Source: Streptomyces iakyrus
GTDB taxonomy: Bacteria; Actinomycetota; Actinomycetes; Streptomycetales; Streptomycetaceae
Direction: 5' to 3'
DNA length: 64,000 nt
NCBI RefSeq assembly: GCF_000717055.1
Contig: NZ_JNXI01000009.1
Span: forward strand, 1 to 64,000
Shown: positions 54,392 through 63,306 of the stretch, piece by piece
Layout: the number at the start of each line of letters is the position of its first letter
Numbering within the stretch: the stretch's first letter is position 1
Notes under the pieces: model-generated
Seen by the model: only the letters and a program-made list of their open reading frames with translations
Database searches by the model: none
Told to the model about the DNA's origin: nothing
Program-made: the position numbers and the translations under genes

Positions 54392-55732
54392 TCACAGACT
54401 CCTCAGAAAGTCCTCGACATCGGTCACGCCCGTATCCCGCGGACGTACGGCTTCGGGCAGCCGCCCCTTGGTCACCGCGTCGCCCAGGTCGCCGGCCGCC
54501 AGGAGGTCGACGTAACCGGGCAACTCCGTGAGACGGGACAAGCGGCTCTCGCCCGAGTCGGCGTCCCTGCTGCACACGACGACACCGGAATGGTCCTGCG
54601 CGGTGAGGGAGTTGAGCAGGGCCGGGCTGTGGGTGGTGAAGAGGACATCGATGCGGCGCCGCTGCGACTCCTCCTTCATCAGGCGCAGCACCCGCGCCGC
54701 CTGGGTGGGGTACAGACCGTTCTCGATCTCCTCGATGACCAGGTGCCGCTGAGCCCGGAGGGGTTCCTCCCCGCCGTCGGAGACCGGCGCACTGAGCAGC
54801 GCGGTGCCGAAGGCCAGGAACCTCAGCATGCCGTCACTCAGGAGCCGCGCGGGGACGTCGTGCTCCGTGCCGTGATAGCCCGCCTCACGCAGCACCAGCT
54901 GCACATCGCCCAGCTTCGTGCCGACGCTGGTGACCCCCCGCACCGGATACTCGGGCATGCCCGCCACCAGTTCCGTGAGCCGCTCGAACGCGGCCGGATC
55001 GGCCTGCTTCAGACCGGCGACCGCCGCGCTCAGGTTGTCCGCGCTGCGCCGGAGCTCGCTGTCACGGGCGTTGACGTACTGCCTCATGAGGTGCGGGACC
55101 GGGTCCAGCAGGAAGACGTCCCGCAGGACGGCGAGCACGTCCTGCGCGGCGCGGTGCACGAGCTTCGTCGCTTCCGTGGTCGCGGGCAGACGTACCGGAA
55201 CCTGGCTGGTCAGCAGCCGGTCGGCGGCGAAAGGCACGCCCGGGTCGAGACCGCGTCGCCCGTTGAAGTAGCGCACATTGAGATCGCTGCGGCGTGGGTC
55301 CGCGGCATCGCTGGCCAGGAGCGAGCGGCCTGCCGCCAGCCGGCGGCCCGCGTACGGCACGCCTTCGACTGCTGTCAGCTCCTCTCCCAGGATGCGCACC
55401 TCGGGAGAGACCGCGATCACCACATCGAGGTCGAAGACGGCCTCACCGGACCGAACCCGGCAGCCGAGGCGGAAGCTGCTCTCGCCCAAGGGCGCACAGC
55501 CCTCGGCCCCTCCCCGGATCGGCTCCTCGCCACCCGTCCGCGGTCCGTCCAGGGCATCCCGCACCGGCTCGCCCAGTGCCAGCCGGGACAGCACCATCAA
55601 GCCGTCGAGCGCGTTGGACTTGCCGCTGCCGTTGCGCCCGATCAGCACGGTGAGGTCCTGCAGGGGCAGGCGCTGCTCGGTGAAGCTCTTGAAGGAGGTC
55701 AGGCGCACCTCCTCCAGACGGGGAGTCTCCAC
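54392..55732 (-). CDS. RecF/OLD-like AAA ATPase (AAA_21 type)
   Basis: The product is 446 residues of the ABC-like ATPase type found in OLD, RecF and many defence systems. The opening RLTSFKSF is typical. Walker A is GRNGSGKS (32-39), the signature-like motif is LLSDGMLRFLAF (297-308), Walker B is LVIEEIENG (331-339), and a switch His lies in TTHSP (366-370). There is no TOPRIM domain at the end, so it is not OLD or GajA. It starts with GTG preceded by AGAGAGG. It pairs with the PIN gene 4 nt downstream. Confidence 0.88.
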   Translation of the reverse strand: METPRLEEVRLTSFKSFTEQRLPLQDLTVLIGRNGSGKSNALDGLMVLSRLALGEPVRDALDGPRTGGEEPIRGGAEGCAPLGESSFRLGCRVRSGEAVFDLDVVIAVSPEVRILGEELTAVEGVPYAGRRLAAGRSLLASDAADPRRSDLNVRYFNGRRGLDPGVPFAADRLLTSQVPVRLPATTEATKLVHRAAQDVLAVLRDVFLLDPVPHLMRQYVNARDSELRRSADNLSAAVAGLKQADPAAFERLTELVAGMPEYPVRGVTSVGTKLGDVQLVLREAGYHGTEHDVPARLLSDGMLRFLAFGTALLSAPVSDGGEEPLRAQRHLVIEEIENGLYPTQAARVLRLMKEESQRRRIDVLFTTHSPALLNSLTAQDHSGVVVCSRDADSGESRLSRLTELPGYVDLLAAGDLGDAVTKGRLPEAVRPRDTGVTDVEDFLRSL

Positions 55733-55830
55733 CGGGCACCTCTCTCACTCGCTCCGACCTGGCATGTGTGCCCACCAGCTAAGCAGCAGCCCTCGCGGGA
55801 CGTCCATCGCCGACCGGCCGTGCCGCGCGG

Positions 55831-57024
55831 TCAGTCGTTCACGTGCAGCACGGTGAACGTGGTGACCGACTCCATCCGGGTCCTGTTGCCGTGCACGGCG
55901 AGATCACCGCGCACGACCACTTCGTGGCCCTCTCGGTGCGCCTCGGCCGCCTTGTCGTAGTCGTGCGCCTCCAGAACCATCCGCACGCGCCGGCTCCGGG
56001 GCTCGTACTCGTCCACGACTTGCCCCTGCACGGTGACCTCGCCCCACCGGGAACCCAGCTCCCTGCGCATGCGCACCACCGCGCCCCGCAGCACGGCGCC
56101 GCGCCGGCCGAGTCGCTCCCGCAGGTCCTTCGCGCCCGCTTCGAGCGCGGGCAGGAGCAGGCTGGGCAGTGCGATGGGCGGTGTCTCCTGGGGCATCGGC
56201 AGGTCGGCGGTCCAGTCGAAGCTCAGCTCGTACGGCCGACGCTCCTCCCCTGCGATACGCACCAACGCCTCGCAGAGATTCGCCGAAAGGCCGGCTGGGG
56301 CGAACTGGGCGAAGTCCACCAGCGAGTCGTCCCTGACCGACTGCATGGCTGCCTTCTGCGCACACACCACACCCGCGTACAGACGCCGGGACACGAGCCT
56401 CTCGAATGGCTCTGTCGGTCCGATGCGGGAGGTGTCGTGCATGTCGTCGAAGGGCAGTTCGTCCTGGGCCGGATCATCGGTCAACGGCTCGGGGATCGGG
56501 GTGTGCGCGGCGATGACGTAGCTGCCCACCCTCGTCTGGTCCAGACGGACGGAGGACACGAAATCCTTGACCTGCTGGGGCTTCTGGGCAGGCTGCACGG
56601 GTTGAGGAGCCAGGGCCGCAGCGGCCGCCGCGGTCATCAGCTCCTTCAGACCCGTGAGCGCGGGGACCAGGTCCACCAGGGGGGCCGTACCGGACGGCCC
56701 GGGCGGCAGGAGCCGCAGGAACTGCCAGTCGGCGGGCGGAAGCGTCATCTCCCGTAACACGTCGGCCGTTCGGCGCCCCTCCGCCACGGACAGCGTCTCC
56801 AGGAGATCGGCGACCCGGTCGGCGTAGTCACGCGGACGGCGATCCAGGGGTACCAGCACCTCGTAGGTGGGGCGCCTGCTGTCCTGCGGTGCCGGAAGAA
56901 CCCACAGCTCTCCCCGGCCGTAATCACGTGCCGCGGACCAGCCCCGGCCGCGCAGGTAGCGGAGCAGGTGGCGCGGGGTCAGCTCGGCTGCGCGGTCGAA
57001 CTCCGCTTCGGAGATCACGGTCAT
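55831..57024 (-). CDS. unrecognised protein with possible C-terminal OB fold
   Basis: The product is 397 residues and not a family I can name. The N-terminal 110 residues (HLLRYLRGRGWSAARDYGRG, VLVPLDRRPRDYADRVADLL) look like a small globular domain. The middle has an Ala/Gln-rich linker. The last 75 residues (GEVTVQGQVVDEYEPRSRRV, HEVVVRGDLAVHGNRTRMES) have the strand pattern of an OB fold, possibly binding nucleic acid. It overlaps the DUF4365-like gene by 4 nt (ATGA) and is 98 nt before the ATPase gene, with a helical spacing that allows a joint transcript. Confidence 0.65.
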   Translation of the reverse strand: MTVISEAEFDRAAELTPRHLLRYLRGRGWSAARDYGRGELWVLPAPQDSRRPTYEVLVPLDRRPRDYADRVADLLETLSVAEGRRTADVLREMTLPPADWQFLRLLPPGPSGTAPLVDLVPALTGLKELMTAAAAAALAPQPVQPAQKPQQVKDFVSSVRLDQTRVGSYVIAAHTPIPEPLTDDPAQDELPFDDMHDTSRIGPTEPFERLVSRRLYAGVVCAQKAAMQSVRDDSLVDFAQFAPAGLSANLCEALVRIAGEERRPYELSFDWTADLPMPQETPPIALPSLLLPALEAGAKDLRERLGRRGAVLRGAVVRMRRELGSRWGEVTVQGQVVDEYEPRSRRVRMVLEAHDYDKAAEAHREGHEVVVRGDLAVHGNRTRMESVTTFTVLHVND

Positions 57025-57716
57025 GACTCCACCAGCATTTCTCGGAACTCGCGGCCGAAGAGGCTGTGCAGGGCCGGGATCGTCAGCAGGTTCGCCTTCG
57101 GTACGGCGACTTTGAACTTACTGTCTTTGGGGCGGCCTTCCAATGGCGCGCCCTCGTGGAAGCAGGCCCAGTAGGCGGCGTAGCGCAGCAGCAGTCCGTC
57201 CGGGCTGACGTCCACCCATGCCGTGTGGTCGTGGGGTACCACCACGAGGAAGAGGAAGCGCGGCTCGTACCAGTCGCGGCCTGCCAGCAGGTTGTAGTTG
57301 TGGATCCTGAGCGGATAACGCCAGGCGTCGGAGCCGTCCTCGGGCTCGGCCTGGCTGCGGGCCCAGCACTTGACCTGGGCGAGGATCCGGGGGTGCTTGC
57401 GGACTCCGTCGCCGCTGGGATACGTGAACTCCCAGTCCACGCCCCGTCGGTCCCGCCAGGGCCTGGGCACGACGTCCAGGTTGGCGGAGATGGCCAGCGA
57501 CTGCACGAACTGCTCGCCGAAGTCGCCCTGGTGGCCGTAGTCGCCCATGGATAAGGGCGATAACTGAGTCGGCTCCGGTTCGTAAGCCGGTTGCTGAGGA
57601 GGTGTGCCCGGGACGTTCTGTGCCTGCCCGGGCGATGTCGGGGCGCCCTGCCCCTGGGCAGGTACCCCTCTTCGCAGGGGGACGCCGTACGACTTCTGCA
57701 CCGGCTCGTCCTGCAT
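57021..57716 (-). CDS. DUF4365-like predicted nuclease
   Basis: The product is 231 residues. The first 55 are Pro/Gln-rich. From about 60 the sequence fits the DUF4365/PD-(D/E)XK pattern: Glu68 in GDFGEQF, Asp94 in RRGVDWEF, and QVK at 114-116 (ILAQVKCW). The strand-rich end (RFLFLVVVPHDHTAWVDVSP) is also typical. DUF4365 proteins are often found in defence islands. The ATG at 57716 is chosen because GGGGGAA lies just upstream; a GTG at 57728 is possible. It heads the inverted cassette, divergent from drmA. Confidence 0.75.
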   Translation of the reverse strand: MQDEPVQKSYGVPLRRGVPAQGQGAPTSPGQAQNVPGTPPQQPAYEPEPTQLSPLSMGDYGHQGDFGEQFVQSLAISANLDVVPRPWRDRRGVDWEFTYPSGDGVRKHPRILAQVKCWARSQAEPEDGSDAWRYPLRIHNYNLLAGRDWYEPRFLFLVVVPHDHTAWVDVSPDGLLLRYAAYWACFHEGAPLEGRPKDSKFKVAVPKANLLTIPALHSLFGREFREMLVES

Positions 57717-57838
57717 CCGTTCCCCCACGCCACGGCGTACCTGATCAGTGGCTCAGGGTAGTCAGAACAAGGTGCATCGGGAAAGTGGTTGATCACATTC
57801 CCTGCAGAAGTCCCTGCCCGCTGTCAGTGCGCGGCTCT
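57717..57838. promoter_or_regulatory. divergent promoter region of cassette and drmA
   Basis: These 122 nt separate the DUF4365-like gene (minus) from drmA (plus) and must carry both promoters. It is less GC-rich than its surroundings and contains two TGATCA sites (about 57741 and 57790). I see no clear -35/-10 pair. Confidence 0.35.
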
Positions 57839-60800
57839 ATGGTGAGCGACGTGAGCCAGCAGAGCATCCCCGCGTCCTCCTCCGGCGGCGCCGCCTCGCC
57901 GGTCCTCGGTATGCCCGCGCCGCAGCAACTGCGCGACGAGCTCGCGGAGCTGGTCGTCACGGATCTGCTCGGTCCCATCGGCGGCGAGGAAGAGGAGCTC
58001 GCCGGCAGCCCCGTCGAGCACTACATCATCGGCCGGCTGGCTCCGGGCGGGGTCGTCCACGAGGGGCGGGTCAAGCTGGGCGGAATGCCCGTGGAACCCG
58101 CCACGCTCGACGAGGAGGTCGTCGCCGCCGTCCCAGACGCGGAGGAGGGCGACCCGGATCCCGACGCGCCGAACGTGCCCAGTCTGCAGCCCTCCTCGCT
58201 GGGCGTGACAGTCCGCGTCGACGGCGGTGTGGACGCACTGAAGGTGAACTGCTCCTGGGCGACGTACGAACCCGGACACTCCAAGGATCCCGAGTACACG
58301 GGTGGAACCGTCTGGCACCGGCGGGTGCACAACGGCTCTGCCACCGTGAAACTCCTGGAGGACGAGGGCATCGAGCCGCGCCAGGTGCTCGCCGAGGACT
58401 TCCCGAACGTCGTCGTCCGCGGAAGGGCACGGCGGCTGAACGGCGACTGGCTGGTCTCCCTGTTCCTCGTCAACGGGCAGGAGGACAGGGGCGGGTCTGC
58501 CAACTGGATGTTCCAGGTGGAGATGTCCGTGAGCGGCGCGGCGGAATCCGCGCCCTTCCTGCCCCGGCACGCCCCCGAGCGGTCCGGCGGCGACCCCGAC
58601 GAGCGCCGGGAGCGGCGTTCCCTGGCGATGACGTACCGCTTCCACCCGGAATTCGCCGTCGGGCACGGCACCGGAGTGCACGCGCAGCCCAGCCCGGACG
58701 ACCCGCTGCGGGCCATCACGGTCACGACCAAGGCCGCCCCCTCGTACGAGATCCCGCACACCGACGTGCCCGACCCGCGCTCCGAGCTCGACCATGACCT
58801 GGTCGAACTGGACAGCCTGGTCCTCGACATGAAGGCGCTGTCGGAGCTGGACCCGGACAGCCTGCGCGCCGCGCTGCTCCCGCTCGTGGAGGGCTACCGG
58901 GCCTGGATCGAGCGCACCCGGCAGACCATCACCGATCCAGCGGCCCGCCTCGACGGCTTCGAGGCCGAGGCGCGCCTGAACCTGAAGCGCGCCGGCGAGA
59001 CGGCGGACCGCATCGAGGCCGGTATCCGGCTGCTGGTCGAGGGACCCGTCCTGGACTCCTTCCGGTTCGCCAACCGCGCGATGTGGCAGCAGCGCGTCCA
59101 CACCATCGCCGCGGCCCGCCGGCGACGGGACCAGGATCTGCCTCTGGACACGGCGGTCACGGACGCCGACATCCCGAAGAACCGCAGCTGGCGCCCGTTC
59201 CAGCTGGCCTTCCTGCTGCTCAACCTCCCCTCCCTCGCCGATCCCGGTCACAGGGAGCGTGCCGACGACAACGCAGCCGTCGCCGACCTGCTGTGGTTCC
59301 CCACCGGTGGTGGCAAGACGGAGGCGTATCTCGGCCTCACCGCGTTCACCCTCGCCATACGCCGCCGTCTGCCCGGCCTCGGCGGTCTGGACGCCGAGCA
59401 CGGCATGGCCGTCCTCATGCGGTACACGCTGCGACTGCTCACCATCCAGCAGTTCCAGCGTGCGGCGGCCCTTATCTGCGCCTGCGAGACGATCCGCCGT
59501 GACGACACCGCGCTGTGGGGCACGGCGCCCTTCCGTATCGGTCTCTGGGTCGGCGGCGGCGTCACCCCGAACACCACCGACCAGGCCAACGAATGGCTGA
59601 AGGACCGCCGCAAGAACAAGGGCCGCGGCCGGCGCAGCCGTGCGGGCTCCCCCCACCAGCTGACGAGCTGCCCCTGGTGCGGCACGAAACTGGACGCCGG
59701 GCGGGACATCTCCGTCGACCCCACCCTGCGCCGCACCTTCATCGTCTGCCCCGACGTGTTCTTCTGCCCCTTCGGTGAGGGAGCCTTCGAGACCGACCCG
59801 CACGAGCGGGGGCTTCCCGTTCTCGTCGTCGACGAGGAGATCTACCGGCTGCCGCCGAGCCTGGTCATCGCCACCGTCGACAAGTTCGCCCAGCTGCCGT
59901 GGAAAGGCGAGACCCAGGCCCTGTTCGGCCAGGTCGCCCGACGCTGCACCCGCCATGGGTACGTCACCGCGGACGCCGTCGACAGCGAATGGGAGCGGCA
60001 CAGCCATCCCGCCCAGGGCAACCACCCTGCCGCCCGCACTGTCGACGCGCCCCGGGTCCGTCCGCCCGACCTGATCGTGCAGGACGAGCTTCATCTGATC
60101 TCCGGCCCGCTAGGCTCACTGACCGGACTCTACGAGGGCGCCATCGACAAGCTCGCCACCTGGGAGATCGAACCCGGCAGAGCCGTCCGCCCCAAGGTCA
60201 TCGCGTCCACGGCGACCGTGCGCCGCGCGGAGCGTCAGATCAACGACCTCTTCGCCCGCCGCACGGCCGTGTTCCCGCCTCCCGGGCTGACAGCCGACGA
60301 CAACTTCTTCGCCCGCCGGCGCCCCACCGACAAGAAACCGGGCCGCCGCTACGTCGGTATCTGCGCACAAGGCGTCCGTACCAAGTCGGTGGCCATCCGT
60401 GTCTACGTGGCTCAGCTGGCCGCCGCCCAGTTGCTTCACCAGCGTTACGGTCAGGGCGAACTCACCGACCCTTACATGACCCTGGTCGGCTACTTCAACA
60501 GTCTCCGGGACCTGGGCGGCATGCGGCGACTGGTCGAGGACGACATCTCCACCCGCCTCACCCGCGTCGACAGACGCGGCCTCGCCGTCCGCTTCCTCGG
60601 GGAGCCTGCGGAGCTCACCTCCCGGATGTCCTCCGACGCCATCCCGGACATCCTGGAGAAGCTCGAGCTGCCGTTCACCGGCCCCCGCAAGGGCTCCCCC
60701 CGCCCCATCGATGTACTGCTCGCCACCAACATGATCGCCGTCGGCGTGGACGTCTCCCGGCTCGGCGCCATGGTCGTCAACAACCAGCCCAAGTCGACCG

Positions 60801-61453
60801 CCGAGTACATCCAGGCCACCAGTCGCGTCGGCCGCCAAGCGCCCGGGCTCGTCTTCACGGTTCTCAACTGGGCCCGGCCTCGGGACCTCTCCCACTACGA
60901 GACGTTCGAGTCGTTCCACGCCACGGTCTACCAGCACGTGGAAGCCCTCTCCGTGACCCCGTTCGCGGACCGGGCCATCGACCGTGGCCTCACCGGAGTG
61001 CTGGCCGCCCTCGTTCGGAACCTGAAGCAGGAGTACAACGGCAATCGCGGGGCGCAGTTCTTCGACACCAGGGGAGAACTCGCTGACCATGTGGTGCGCT
61101 ATCTGGAGCGGCGTGCCGACGCCGTCACCCAGAACCGCCGCGTAGTGAGCGAACTGGGCACACGTCTCGGGCAGCGCCTGGACAACTGGGAGCGGAAACG
61201 GAAGGCCCCGGGCGCGGTGCTGGGCTATCGCTCCGCCCGGCGCCAGGGAGACGTCACGCCGCTCCTCAAGGAACCGGACGGATCGCGCTGGCAGCTGACC
61301 ACCTGCCCGACATCGTTGCGTGAGGTGGAACCCCCGGTCCGTCTGATGTTCGTGGGTGATCTCGGCCAGGACCTCACCGCCGAGCCGCCGTTCAGCCCCC
61401 GCCCACAGCCCGACGCCCCCTCGGACGAAGACGACCATCGGGAGAAGCCGTGA
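57839..61453 (+). CDS. drmA: DISARM core helicase DrmA
   Basis: The product is 1204 residues. The helicase core is clear: PTGGGKTEA (Walker A, Lys493), DELH (749-752), STATVRR and the QATSRVGR arginine-finger motif (about 992-999). A zinc site lies inside the first half: CPWC (611-614) and CPDVFFC (637-643). The N-terminal 450 residues are DrmA-specific. DrmA together with DrmB binds foreign DNA in DISARM. ATG 57839 is used, though a GTG one codon later is also possible; no strong ribosome-binding site is seen. It overlaps drmB by 4 nt. Confidence 0.93.
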   Translation: MVSDVSQQSIPASSSGGAASPVLGMPAPQQLRDELAELVVTDLLGPIGGEEEELAGSPVEHYIIGRLAPGGVVHEGRVKLGGMPVEPATLDEEVVAAVPDAEEGDPDPDAPNVPSLQPSSLGVTVRVDGGVDALKVNCSWATYEPGHSKDPEYTGGTVWHRRVHNGSATVKLLEDEGIEPRQVLAEDFPNVVVRGRARRLNGDWLVSLFLVNGQEDRGGSANWMFQVEMSVSGAAESAPFLPRHAPERSGGDPDERRERRSLAMTYRFHPEFAVGHGTGVHAQPSPDDPLRAITVTTKAAPSYEIPHTDVPDPRSELDHDLVELDSLVLDMKALSELDPDSLRAALLPLVEGYRAWIERTRQTITDPAARLDGFEAEARLNLKRAGETADRIEAGIRLLVEGPVLDSFRFANRAMWQQRVHTIAAARRRRDQDLPLDTAVTDADIPKNRSWRPFQLAFLLLNLPSLADPGHRERADDNAAVADLLWFPTGGGKTEAYLGLTAFTLAIRRRLPGLGGLDAEHGMAVLMRYTLRLLTIQQFQRAAALICACETIRRDDTALWGTAPFRIGLWVGGGVTPNTTDQANEWLKDRRKNKGRGRRSRAGSPHQLTSCPWCGTKLDAGRDISVDPTLRRTFIVCPDVFFCPFGEGAFETDPHERGLPVLVVDEEIYRLPPSLVIATVDKFAQLPWKGETQALFGQVARRCTRHGYVTADAVDSEWERHSHPAQGNHPAARTVDAPRVRPPDLIVQDELHLISGPLGSLTGLYEGAIDKLATWEIEPGRAVRPKVIASTATVRRAERQINDLFARRTAVFPPPGLTADDNFFARRRPTDKKPGRRYVGICAQGVRTKSVAIRVYVAQLAAAQLLHQRYGQGELTDPYMTLVGYFNSLRDLGGMRRLVEDDISTRLTRVDRRGLAVRFLGEPAELTSRMSSDAIPDILEKLELPFTGPRKGSPRPIDVLLATNMIAVGVDVSRLGAMVVNNQPKSTAEYIQATSRVGRQAPGLVFTVLNWARPRDLSHYETFESFHATVYQHVEALSVTPFADRAIDRGLTGVLAALVRNLKQEYNGNRGAQFFDTRGELADHVVRYLERRADAVTQNRRVVSELGTRLGQRLDNWERKRKAPGAVLGYRSARRQGDVTPLLKEPDGSRWQLTTCPTSLREVEPPVRLMFVGDLGQDLTAEPPFSPRPQPDAPSDEDDHREKP

Positions 61454-63306
61454 CGGCACCTGCCAACGGGCCCCTGCGTGTGGGCGAGCTCCGCCCCAGC
61501 CAGCTCCTGCACACCTACGGCGTCGGCTCGGTCGTCGACCTGCCCAACCTGTCCACCATGGTGCTGGGCCTCGACCACTGGGAGCTGGAGCGGGCGAAAC
61601 CCTTGACAGAGGACCGTCTGCTCGCCGCTGTGCGCCGACGTCTGGGAGCCCAGGTCACCACCCTGCGCACCCCTCCACACCTGCCGGAGACCACCGACCC
61701 CTTCGGCGACTGGGCGAGGATCGGTGTCCCCGTGGCGCTCTTCCCCCGCTGGCTGCGCTGCTCCCGTGAACAGTGCAACCAGCTGGCGCCCGCATCATCG
61801 GGGCTCTTCGAACTGGAGGAACACTTCTTCCGTCCGGAGAACACCCGCTACGTCCACCACTGTTTCGGCCAGGGCCGCAGTAGACCCACCGCGGTACCGG
61901 CGCGCTTCCTGATCGCCTGCCCTGCCGGGCACATGGACGACTTCCCGTGGCAGTACTTCGTGCACCGCGGCGCGGCTCCCCCCGAAGACTGCAACACCCT
62001 CACCCTTGTGGAACGCGGTACGACCGGTGAGGCTGCCAACGTCTTCGTACAGTGCACCTGCAAGCACATCTCGGCCCGTTCCATGGCCGAGGCGATGGGC
62101 CGCCGAGGCGAGCAGGAACTTCCTGCGTGCCGCGGTCATCACCCGCACCTGGGCAGCTTCGAGGAGTGCGGCGAGACAGTCCGCACGATCGCCCTGGGGG
62201 CGACCAACAGCTGGTTCGCCTCCCAGCTCAGAGTGTTCAGCCTGCCCCGCGCCGACGAGCCCCTGGCCCAGGCGGTCCGCGAGCATTGGGGCTCCCTGCA
62301 ACTGCTGGCCGCCGTTCCGGCCGAGGCGGCCAAGATGCTGCTCCCCACCCAGGCGTGCTGGCCCGAACTGGAGCCGTACGGCGTGGAAGCGGTGTGGAAG
62401 GCGGTGACAGCGGAGGCAGCTGCTGTGGCGGAGCCGGCGGCCCATGAGTCCGAGGACGACGACTTCGACCTCTCCACACCCGAATGGCAGGCCTTCACGG
62501 CCCCGCACAGGCACGAACTTCCCGACTTCACCACCGAGCACGAACGACTGCCCGAGAGCGCCAACGGGTGGCTTGAGCGCGTGGTCCTCGTCAACCGGCT
62601 GCGAGAAGTCTCCGCGCTCACCGGCTTCACCAGAATCGACGCACCGGAGTGGCTGCCCCAGGAAGAGGATCTCTCGTCACCCGCCGCGCGTCTGAGCCGT
62701 GAAGCGCCCACCTGGGTGCCCTGCGCGGAGCTCAGAGGGGAAGGCGTCTTCCTCTCCTTCCGCGAGGATCTGATCGCTGATTGGGAGAAGAGAACCGACG
62801 TCAAGGCCCGTGAGAGGGTGCTGAAGGAGGGACACCGGAAGTGGTGTCGGGCCCGCGGCATCGACCATGAGTGGCCCGGAATCCGCTACGTACTGCTGCA
62901 CACCTTCGCCCATGTCCTGATCCGCCAGTTCGCTCTGGAGTGCGGTTACGGTGCCTCCGGCATAGCGGAGCGCATCTACGCCCGTACCGGCAAGAACCCC
63001 ATGGCCGGGGTGCTCCTCTACACGGCGGCCCCGGACAGTGAAGGGACACTAGGCGGCCTGGTCTCCCTGGGCCGCAGGGAGCGTCTTGGCCCAGCCATTT
63101 CCCAGGCCTTCGAAGAGGCGAGACTGTGCAGCTCCGACCCCATGTGCTCGGAACACGACCCCCGTGTCCACGGACGCCTGCACGGCGCGGCGTGCCACGC
63201 CTGTCTCTTCGCTGCCGAAACGTCCTGCGAAAGAGGCAACCACTACCTGGACCGTGCCGTACTCGTCGAAACTCTGGCGGGTGATTTCGGAGCCTTCCGG
63301 CCGTGA
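61450..63306 (+). CDS. drmB: DISARM core protein DrmB (DUF1998)
   Basis: The product is 618 residues. It starts with the GTG of a GTGA overlap with drmA. The N-terminal part (RPSQLLHTYGVGSVVDLPNL) is typical of DrmB. The C-terminal DUF1998 domain begins near LLHTFAHVLIRQFALECGYG, followed by a Cys cluster: CSSDPMCSEHDP, CHACLF and ETSCERGN, probably a zinc site. DrmB forms a complex with DrmA. Its stop overlaps the drmC start (GTGA). Confidence 0.93.
   Translation: MTAPANGPLRVGELRPSQLLHTYGVGSVVDLPNLSTMVLGLDHWELERAKPLTEDRLLAAVRRRLGAQVTTLRTPPHLPETTDPFGDWARIGVPVALFPRWLRCSREQCNQLAPASSGLFELEEHFFRPENTRYVHHCFGQGRSRPTAVPARFLIACPAGHMDDFPWQYFVHRGAAPPEDCNTLTLVERGTTGEAANVFVQCTCKHISARSMAEAMGRRGEQELPACRGHHPHLGSFEECGETVRTIALGATNSWFASQLRVFSLPRADEPLAQAVREHWGSLQLLAAVPAEAAKMLLPTQACWPELEPYGVEAVWKAVTAEAAAVAEPAAHESEDDDFDLSTPEWQAFTAPHRHELPDFTTEHERLPESANGWLERVVLVNRLREVSALTGFTRIDAPEWLPQEEDLSSPAARLSREAPTWVPCAELRGEGVFLSFREDLIADWEKRTDVKARERVLKEGHRKWCRARGIDHEWPGIRYVLLHTFAHVLIRQFALECGYGASGIAERIYARTGKNPMAGVLLYTAAPDSEGTLGGLVSLGRRERLGPAISQAFEEARLCSSDPMCSEHDPRVHGRLHGAACHACLFAAETSCERGNHYLDRAVLVETLAGDFGAFRP

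Noticed and set aside
53881..55732. ATPase-PIN pair as Gabija, PARIS or Septu
   Set aside because: Gabija and OLD ATPases carry a TOPRIM domain, PARIS pairs with a TOPRIM nuclease and Septu with an HNH protein. Here the partner is a PIN domain and no TOPRIM or HNH motif is seen.
57824..60094. 756-codon open frame opposite drmA
   Set aside because: It lies antisense to a clear helicase gene. The frame is open only because of the GC bias at third positions; no motif is present.
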